NCBI GenBank assembly: GCA_029934875.1
Contig: JAOZLK010000072.1
Location: forward strand, 1 to 11,749
DNA from: Bacteroidales bacterium
GTDB taxonomy: Bacteria; Bacteroidota; Bacteroidia; Bacteroidales; GCA-2748055
Length of the DNA stretch: 11,749 bases
Direction: 5' to 3'
The notes beneath the pieces were generated by a model that worked only from the letters and a program-made list of their open reading frames with translations, was not told where the DNA came from and did no database searches. Positions 6,723 to 11,749 of this stretch are shown piece by piece (the stretch's first letter is position 1; every line of letters begins with the position of its first letter). Both the position numbers and the translations under genes were made by a program.

Positions 6723-8775
6723 GTATATCATTCCTGCTTTGCTGGCCCTGGCTTTAACCATCGGCCTGGGATTCTCGATCCCCATCTTATCCACCCGGTA
6801 CACATTGAAGCTTGAAAGATCAGAGATTCTTCCTGCCGAATTTTTCCGACACTTTCATGACGTGGACCAGGATGGAGTGAGTGAGATTATAGAACTATTC
6901 TATAATTCCTCAGGGAATCTCTCAGTAAAACTGCGGCACTTAAATGAGGCCACAATCAATCAGTTTAATCTGCCTGGTATTCTCCCCAAGGTTGGTGTGA
7001 GCCTGAGTCTGGATGATATCAATGGTGACGGAATCACCGACATCTTCGTATGTACAGAAAAGAATGACTCCATCTATCTGACTATCATCGATGATATATT
7101 CGGGCATCCCACTAGCTCCAGGGTTTTTTCATTGGACCCGATAAATCAGTACAACGATTACGGTGATTATTCCTTTATACCAGGTGGGCTTACTGATCTC
7201 AATATGGATGGTACACCGGAGTTTGTTATGGCCATTAATGGCGGACACTCCCTGCAGCCAAGAAGGGTTTATGCCATAGACTACAAGAATGACTTAGTGA
7301 TGCGATCACCTCTTAGTGGTGCAGCAGTTCATTCACTGGACTTTTTTGATCTGGACAAAGACGGAACGGAGGAGATCATCGTTAAAACCACCGCGACGGA
7401 AAATTTCAGCGATCCCTTTCCATATATGGATACCACAACTTACCTCATGGTTCTGGACCAAAACCTTAATTTTTACAAAGCACCCCAGGCTTTGAGTCAG
7501 CATCTTTCCTGGTCGACCGTGGAACCCTTTGCCTATGGGGAGGAGCATTTTCTTCTCATCCATGTCCGTAACCGTATCGAGGAGAATCTTCCATCTGTTC
7601 TGGCCATCTATAACGATTCGCTAAGGTCCGTCAGGAAGCGAGACGTCTCTCAGCTACCAAAAGAGAATCTTGGCTTTTGGAGAGAACCAGGCAGCCGTGA
7701 CCTTGAGCATTTGAGAATCGTTAGGAAGGAGAAACTCTACAGTTTCGACTTTGACCTGCAATTTACGGATTCATTAGCTAGCATTTTACCTGTAGGTTTT
7801 AACACAAATGCACGGCGTTTTGACCTGGATGGTCTTGGGAAGGAGGAGTATGTTATTCCCGGGAATTACCAGGTTTTCGTGGCCCGGGATGATCTTTCCC
7901 ATGTGACTGCACTTGACCTGGGATGGGATTCAAGGAATCCGCGAAGCTTTATTTCAAGCGTAGTAAACGGCACTGACCATCCCACACTTGTTGTCCAGAT
8001 GGACAAAGAATGCTTCTATCTTTCCTATAAACAAAATGCCTGGTTCAGATTTCGCTTCCTGCTCTATCCGGGGATTTTTCTTTTACTCTTTGGACTGTTT
8101 TATTTTCTGGGTAACCTGCAGAACCGAATGTTGAGAAGGAGGTATGAAAAGGACAGGCTTATCAGTCAATTACAGCTGCAGGCCATTAAAAACCAGTTGG
8201 ATCCACACTTCACCTACAATGCACTGAATGCCGTGGGTTCTTTAATTTATAAGGGAAAAAAAGAGCTTGCATACCAGTATCTGAAGGGCCTAACCGATCT
8301 GTTGCGCCTTGTTTCGGGCGATACATCCGATGTGACCTGGACCCTTAATGATGAGCTCAGCTTTGTTCGTAAATTCCTGGAGATAGAGAAATTAAGGTTC
8401 AGAGATAGTTTTATTTACTCCATAGAGGTTCATGATGAGCTTGGAGAGATGAAATTGCCTAAACTAAGTGTGCTAACCTTCGTGGAGAATGCCCTTAAAC
8501 ACGGCTTACGGCACAAGAAGAATGATCGGAAGCTGGTGATTACGGCTGAGGCCTGTATGGATGGTCTTAAAGTTGAAATCACCGATAACGGGATTGGACG
8601 AATAGCTGCGGAAAAGTTCCGGGACGAGAAGTCGGGGAGTGGTCTCCAGATGATGAAAAAGTATTTTAAGCAGTTTAATGAAGCTACGGGTTTGAATGCA
8701 AGGTTTGAGGTAAGGGACCTTTATGAAAATAATAATGAACCGGCTGGAACGCTGGTGGAAATCTATATTGCATGA
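6703..8775 (+). CDS. LytS-type sensor histidine kinase with a periplasmic FG-GAP/VCBS-like propeller
   Basis: The 690-residue product has an N-terminal membrane helix (about 8-28), a periplasmic domain of roughly 420 residues, a second helix (about 451-471), and a cytoplasmic His_kinase (PF06580)/HATPase module. Phospho-accepting H502 lies in LDPHFTYNALN. The N box is FVENALKHG (593-601, N596), G1 is DNGIG (628-632), and G2 is GSGLQ (645-649), so the kinase looks active. The periplasmic part has acidic loops of the D-x-D/N-x-D-G kind: DVDQDGVSE (53), DINGDGITD (105), DLNMDGTPE (165), DLDKDGTEE (216) and a weaker DLDGLGKEE (374). These are typical of calcium-binding FG-GAP/VCBS propeller blades. 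ATG at 6703 is preferred to an in-frame TTG at 6652 because it puts the helix at the N terminus. It overlaps the transporter by 20 bases and the regulator by 4. Confidence 0.92.
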   Translation: MRRSSYEYIIPALLALALTIGLGFSIPILSTRYTLKLERSEILPAEFFRHFHDVDQDGVSEIIELFYNSSGNLSVKLRHLNEATINQFNLPGILPKVGVSLSLDDINGDGITDIFVCTEKNDSIYLTIIDDIFGHPTSSRVFSLDPINQYNDYGDYSFIPGGLTDLNMDGTPEFVMAINGGHSLQPRRVYAIDYKNDLVMRSPLSGAAVHSLDFFDLDKDGTEEIIVKTTATENFSDPFPYMDTTTYLMVLDQNLNFYKAPQALSQHLSWSTVEPFAYGEEHFLLIHVRNRIEENLPSVLAIYNDSLRSVRKRDVSQLPKENLGFWREPGSRDLEHLRIVRKEKLYSFDFDLQFTDSLASILPVGFNTNARRFDLDGLGKEEYVIPGNYQVFVARDDLSHVTALDLGWDSRNPRSFISSVVNGTDHPTLVVQMDKECFYLSYKQNAWFRFRFLLYPGIFLLLFGLFYFLGNLQNRMLRRRYEKDRLISQLQLQAIKNQLDPHFTYNALNAVGSLIYKGKKELAYQYLKGLTDLLRLVSGDTSDVTWTLNDELSFVRKFLEIEKLRFRDSFIYSIEVHDELGEMKLPKLSVLTFVENALKHGLRHKKNDRKLVITAEACMDGLKVEITDNGIGRIAAEKFRDEKSGSGLQMMKKYFKQFNEATGLNARFEVRDLYENNNEPAGTLVEIYIA

Positions 8776-9527
8776 GCAGACAGAATATTTCCATCCTGAT
8801 TGTGGATGATGAGCCCGAGGCCAGAGATTTGCTTTCCATGTTGCTGGAGCGCATTGGAGGTATTGAATTGACAGGCATGGCAGATTGTGTAGATGAGGCT
8901 TTTAAGCTGATCCTCACAGATCAACCTGACCTGGTTCTTCTGGATATACAGATGCCTGAAAAGAATGGATTCGAGTTGGTGCGGTTGGTTCATGCCGCAA
9001 ATCTGAACACAGGGTTTATTTTCGTTACAGCATATGACGAGTATGCAATTGAAGCCATCCGCTCCTCGGCCTTCGATTACCTTCTTAAGCCGGTGGATCC
9101 GGATGAACTTCGGAAATCAATAAGCCGCTACATTGACCTCCTGGAAGAGAATGACATTAAGCAGCAACTGGGTGAGATGTTGCAAAAAATGGGAAGGAAA
9201 GCGAGGGTCAAGGTGAATACCAGGACGGGATTCATCCTGATCGATCCTGAAGAGGTAATCCATTGTGTTGCAGCCGGGAACTATACAGAGATACACCTGG
9301 TGAACAGCCGGGTGGAGACTATCACCAGCAACCTTGGGTCTTTCATGGAGCAGCTACCCGCTAAGAGCTTTTTCAGAATAAGTCGTTCGGGGATGATTAA
9401 TTTAGACTACCTGACGCGGGTTGACTATAAGTCGGGAACCTGTCGTCTGAAGGCTGATTCGGACATTGAACTGAAGGTGGCCCGAAACCGCAGGAAGGAG
9501 CTGGAGAAAGTGTGCTTTTCAGGCTAG
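8772..9527 (+). CDS. LytTR-family response regulator
   Basis: A 251-residue cytoplasmic transcription regulator, the partner of the kinase just upstream, with which it shares an ATGA overlap. The receiver domain spans about residues 5-120. It has the acidic pair D12/D13, phospho-acceptor D58 in LVLLDIQMPEKNG, T86 in FVTAYDEYA, and K106 in YLLKPVD. A short helical linker (about 122-142) leads to a LytTR DNA-binding domain (about 146-248), with the typical patterns IHCVAAGNYTEIHL and FFRISRSGMINLDYL. LytTR proteins bind direct repeats upstream of target promoters; the targets here are unknown, and I saw no convincing repeat before the operon. Length and all key residues are normal. A possible terminator follows. 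Confidence 0.96.
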   Translation: MSRQNISILIVDDEPEARDLLSMLLERIGGIELTGMADCVDEAFKLILTDQPDLVLLDIQMPEKNGFELVRLVHAANLNTGFIFVTAYDEYAIEAIRSSAFDYLLKPVDPDELRKSISRYIDLLEENDIKQQLGEMLQKMGRKARVKVNTRTGFILIDPEEVIHCVAAGNYTEIHLVNSRVETITSNLGSFMEQLPAKSFFRISRSGMINLDYLTRVDYKSGTCRLKADSDIELKVARNRRKELEKVCFSG

Positions 9528-9536
9528 ATGAGATTT

Positions 9537-9558
9537 GCCAGGCCTGGCTGTTTTTTTT
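9537..9558 (+). terminator. possible intrinsic terminator after the response regulator
   Basis: GCCAGGCCTGGC (9537-9548) is a perfect palindrome that folds as a 4-base GC stem with a GGCC loop. After two bases it is followed by eight Ts (9551-9558). It begins 10 bases after the response regulator stop. The short stem makes it weak, but GC hairpin plus T-run in the right place fits the end of the MFS-kinase-regulator transcript. Confidence 0.4.
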
Positions 9559-9608
9559 ACCGGGAATGATTTTGTATTTTATTGTCCAGAACCTAAAGTT
9601 TCCTGCTA

Positions 9609-10268
9609 ATGAAACCCTTACATTTACTTGCCTGCATGAGCCTCTTAGCCCTGCTGCAGGGCTGTTACAAGGATCCTGTTGCAAATTTTGAGTACTCTTA
9701 TGTTGATAATCTAGCACCGGCTGATGTGAGTTTTACCAACCTTTCCTCCGAGGCAGATAAGTTTCAATGGGATTTCGGAGATGGATCAGGCTCTGCAGAA
9801 AAGAACCCGGATCATGCTTTCTATAACTATGTTAATCCAATAGTTTCTTTACATGCAAGCGGTAGAGGAGGCGATAACATGATGAGTAAAACAATAGGTT
9901 TAACCTCCTACTTCGTAAAGAACTCATCGAGCTACAGCCTATACAGTGTGACCCCTTTCTTTTGGGATGGGGAGAATGTATTGGATGATTTTGACCTGGG
10001 GAGCCTATCGCCAGGTTATGATAGTGATGTGGTAATTACAACTCACACAATCATTGATGTGGCATTTGAATTCTTAGACGGAACCCTGTACCTGGTTGAG
10101 TATTCTTATACACTTAATGAGAATGCGGCCAGCTATCTCAATATTTCTGATGAAACAAGCATTATGTCGGTGCCGGCTTCAAAGAAAGGTACTTTGTCGG
10201 GATTGGATCTGAAAATAATCCGCGAACAAGGCCAGGCACTTCAGTTGAAGGATCTGAATACTAAGTAG
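9609..10268 (+). CDS. PKD-domain lipoprotein of unknown function
   Basis: A 219-residue lipoprotein. The signal peptide ends in the lipobox LLQGC with Cys at 19. A single PKD (Ig-like) domain follows at about residues 23-98, shown by VSFTNLSSEADKFQWDFGDG and the later F-x-N-Y pattern. PKD domains are usually protein- or glycan-binding modules on secreted and surface proteins. The remaining 120 residues (about 99-219) have beta-strand-like patterning with aromatic and acidic patches and match nothing I recognise. The protein is probably anchored in the outer membrane. The methyltransferase ORF begins 3 bases after the stop, so the two are likely cotranscribed. TGATTTTG at 9567-9574 is a 7-of-8 match to the -7 box and could start this transcript. 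Confidence 0.85.
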   Translation: MKPLHLLACMSLLALLQGCYKDPVANFEYSYVDNLAPADVSFTNLSSEADKFQWDFGDGSGSAEKNPDHAFYNYVNPIVSLHASGRGGDNMMSKTIGLTSYFVKNSSSYSLYSVTPFFWDGENVLDDFDLGSLSPGYDSDVVITTHTIIDVAFEFLDGTLYLVEYSYTLNENAASYLNISDETSIMSVPASKKGTLSGLDLKIIREQGQALQLKDLNTK

Positions 10269-10271
10269 GGA

Positions 10272-10898
10272 ATGTACAGGCGCTACATTCTTCCAAGGGT
10301 CATCGATTGGGCCTGCAGTCAACCCAAGGGTGAGTTGCAGCGGGAGAAGGTAATTCCCATGGCCCGTGGGCAGGTGTTGGAAGTAGGCATTGGATCGGGA
10401 ATGAACCTTGCATTTTATGATCCTTCCATGGTAGAACGCCTTACGGGTATCGACCCCATGGACAGGCTCTGGGCCAGGAAGAAGGCAGATTTATCGAAGC
10501 TTGGTTTTGATGTGATATATATTAAGGATTCTGCCGAACGCATTCCTTTCGATAATGATTCCTTTCATACGGTGGTCTCTACCAGTACCCTTTGTTCCAT
10601 TAAGAATATCGGTGAGGCACTGAGGGAAATGCATCGTGTGTTAAAGCCTGAAGGACGCCTGCTTTTTTCGGAACATGGTCGGGCACCGGATCGCTCTATT
10701 GCACAAAGGCAGAACCTGCTCAATCCTGTATGGAAACGGATTGGTGGTGGCTGCAACCTGAACCGGGATATTCCCGGGCTGCTCAGGGAAGCCGGGTTTT
10801 CCCTGGATGGAATGACAGAGGGCTACCAGGAGGGCTGGCGCCCTGTGAGTTATCACTTCTGGGGGTGGGCCGTGAAGTCCGAAAGACCAGGGAGCTAA
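10272..10898 (+). CDS. class I SAM-dependent methyltransferase
   Basis: A 208-residue Rossmann-fold methyltransferase, cytoplasmic, of normal length. Motif I is VLEVGIGSGMNLAFYDP (35-51). The acidic residue ending strand 2 is D61 (LTGIDP). Later come D-S-A-E-R-I-P-F (86-93), the strand-4 region VVSTSTLCSI (101-110) and HRVLKPEGRLLFSEHG (121-136). The overall pattern, including LCSI, EHGR-x-P-D and GGC-x-L-N-R, resembles the small METTL7/UbiE-like group that methylates thiols or small molecules in some organisms; the substrate here cannot be assigned. The ATG is at 10272, 3 bases after the PKD lipoprotein stop, an odd pairing of a lipoprotein with a cytoplasmic enzyme. It converges on the DUF1080 gene with only 2 bases between stops. 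Confidence 0.93.
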   Translation: MYRRYILPRVIDWACSQPKGELQREKVIPMARGQVLEVGIGSGMNLAFYDPSMVERLTGIDPMDRLWARKKADLSKLGFDVIYIKDSAERIPFDNDSFHTVVSTSTLCSIKNIGEALREMHRVLKPEGRLLFSEHGRAPDRSIAQRQNLLNPVWKRIGGGCNLNRDIPGLLREAGFSLDGMTEGYQEGWRPVSYHFWGWAVKSERPGS

Positions 10899-10911
10899 GA
10901 TTATTTAATCT
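10898..10911. repeat. short perfect inverted repeat at the convergent gene junction
   Basis: AGATTA (10898-10903) and TAATCT (10906-10911) form a perfect inverted repeat around TT, spanning the junction of the convergent methyltransferase and DUF1080 genes. It overlaps the stop codons of both. An AT-rich stem with a two-base centre makes a poor terminator, but no other structure is available between these genes. It may be chance. Confidence 0.2.
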
Positions 10912-11503
10912 CGGTGATATTCAGGTTCCTCCACTGAACCTTTATACCGCCTCCTGAATGGATTTGCAGGGCGATGCTACCCATTGCCTCTCCAATTTTC
11001 TGGTCCTTAAATTCGATCATCTTTTGACCATTTAGCCAGGTCTCCACCAAGTCTCCCACCACCCGGATTTTCATGCTGTTCCACTCCCCGAATTTCAGAA
11101 ACTTGTCCAGTTCTGGATCGGGTTGAATTAACCAACCTCTCCCGTAGGATTCATAGATTCCTCCTGTATTGCTACCCGGAGGGGCAACTTCCACCTGCCA
11201 GCCTGTAATCTTTGTTCCCTCGATTGATGAACGGAAGAAGACGCCGCTGTTTCCATCGGCGCCCTGTTTGAATTCAAGCGTCAACTCAAAATTTTTGTAT
11301 TCCTTTTCGGTACCCAGGTAGCCATACTCTTTGTCGGGTCCACTTTCACAGACCAGCAGGCCATCTTCCACATACCAGAGTTCGGTACCATAGATGGTCC
11401 ATCCAGAAAGGTCTTTTCCGTTAAAAAGGGATTCTGTTTGCGCAAGCATCACTCCCTGGCAGCACAGGAGCAAAATGATGGGAAATAAAAGGTTCTTTTT
11501 CAT
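10901..11503 (-). CDS. secreted DUF1080 (3-keto-disaccharide hydrolase) family protein
   Basis: A 200-residue protein with a Sec signal peptide (M-K-K-N, hydrophobic 5-21, likely cleavage near ALA-like LAQ at 21-22), so it acts in the periplasm or outside. The rest is one DUF1080 domain with its usual landmarks: S-L-F-N-G-K-D-L-S-G-W (25-35), the strand pair NFELTLEFK, NSGVFFRS (85-92), G-W-Q-V-E (101-105), W-L-N-G-Q (156-160), and the final I-A-L-Q-I-H-S-G and W-R-N-L-N-I. The fold is a concanavalin-like beta sandwich. Characterised relatives cleave 3-keto-glycosides, part of a carbohydrate oxidation route in Bacteroidota, which is an inference for this gene. It follows the PQQ-like propeller gene by 14 bases on the same strand, so the two form an operon. 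Confidence 0.93.
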   Translation of the reverse strand: MKKNLLFPIILLLCCQGVMLAQTESLFNGKDLSGWTIYGTELWYVEDGLLVCESGPDKEYGYLGTEKEYKNFELTLEFKQGADGNSGVFFRSSIEGTKITGWQVEVAPPGSNTGGIYESYGRGWLIQPDPELDKFLKFGEWNSMKIRVVGDLVETWLNGQKMIEFKDQKIGEAMGSIALQIHSGGGIKVQWRNLNITEIK

Positions 11504-11517
11504 ATCTGATTGTTTAG

Positions 11518-11749
11518 TTATTTGATCTTAAAAGCCATCAGGGCATCGCCCCGCCTGATGTACATGATTCCAGCGGCCACTACAGGATAGGAGAAATGAT
11601 GTCCGGATCCCTCTTTTATTTTGAGTTTTCCGGTGATCTCCGGTTTACCCTCCCCGTATGCGATCAGGTTTACCTCCCCATTATTTCCGTAGCAAATGAT
11701 TTTCTTGTCGGCATATGCCAGGCTGCCTGTAGCCACTTTTATGGAATCA
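11518..11749 (-). CDS. C-terminal end of a PQQ-like beta-propeller protein, partial
   Basis: The frame is open from the window edge and ends at TAA (11518-11520), giving about 76 visible residues. The pattern is that of the last blades of a PQQ-like/BamB-like beta-propeller: A-Y-A-D-K-K-I-I-C-Y-G-N-N-G-E-V-N-L (about the first 25 residues) and then SYPVVAAGIMYIRRGDALMAF near the end. Such proteins in Bacteroidota are usually periplasmic and often sit beside DUF1080 and other sugar-processing genes. A GTG at 11734-11736 is not a real start; it lies inside the gene. The rest of the protein, including any signal peptide, is outside the window. Confidence 0.8.
   Translation of the reverse strand, partial: DSIKVATGSLAYADKKIICYGNNGEVNLIAYGEGKPEITGKLKIKEGSGHHFSYPVVAAGIMYIRRGDALMAFKIK

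Noticed and set aside
1..11749. Possibility of a defence island, phage remnant, CRISPR array, transposon or RNA gene
   Set aside because: No repeat array, integrase, transposase, nuclease cassette or tRNA/rRNA-like sequence was seen; the genes present are ordinary metabolic, envelope and signalling genes.

Overview
The window looks like part of a Bacteroidota chromosome, probably a free-living member of the Bacteroidales/Marinilabiliales type. This is inferred from four things: a TIGR02757-like (DUF2400) tail, a DUF1080 protein beside a PQQ-type propeller, a LytS/LytTR two-component pair, and a promoter matching the Bacteroidota -7 consensus TAnnTTTG. Shine-Dalgarno sequences are scarce, which also fits. 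I see no rRNA, tRNA, CRISPR array, insertion sequence or phage gene, and no evidence for a new defence or mobile system.

Layout. Bases 1-182 are the end of a TIGR02757-like gene. Next come a doubtful small ORF (203-400) and a 427-residue lipoprotein of unknown function (419-1702). On the minus strand, 1718-2179 is a 5'-truncated, decayed LytS-type kinase fragment downstream of an aldo/keto reductase (2313-3287). A divergent promoter region separates the reductase from a Tat-type SGNH/GDSL hydrolase (3386-4168). This converges on a nitronate monooxygenase family gene (4195-5262, minus), which is divergent from the next block.

The most coherent unit is a plus-strand operon of three genes: an MFS transporter (5391-6722), a membrane sensor histidine kinase (6703-8775) and a LytTR response regulator (8772-9527). 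The genes overlap by 20 and 4 bases, and the operon starts at a good TAnnTTTG promoter. The kinase carries a periplasmic domain with five D-x-D/N-x-D-G-like loops spaced as in a seven-bladed FG-GAP/VCBS propeller. The simplest reading is that the periplasmic propeller senses something related to the transporter's substrate and the LytTR protein controls transcription; the ligand is unknown.

Downstream of a possible terminator come a PKD-domain lipoprotein (9609-10268) and, 3 bases later, a class I SAM methyltransferase (10272-10898). These converge on a minus-strand pair, a secreted DUF1080 protein (10901-11503) and the C-terminal end of a PQQ-like propeller protein (11518 to the window edge). 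That pair suggests extracytoplasmic carbohydrate metabolism.

Most genes here are ordinary. The points worth a second look are the propeller-sensor kinase operon, the decayed kinase fragment, the four-cysteine cluster in the nitronate monooxygenase homologue, a perfect palindrome just upstream of that gene, and two lipoproteins of unknown function.
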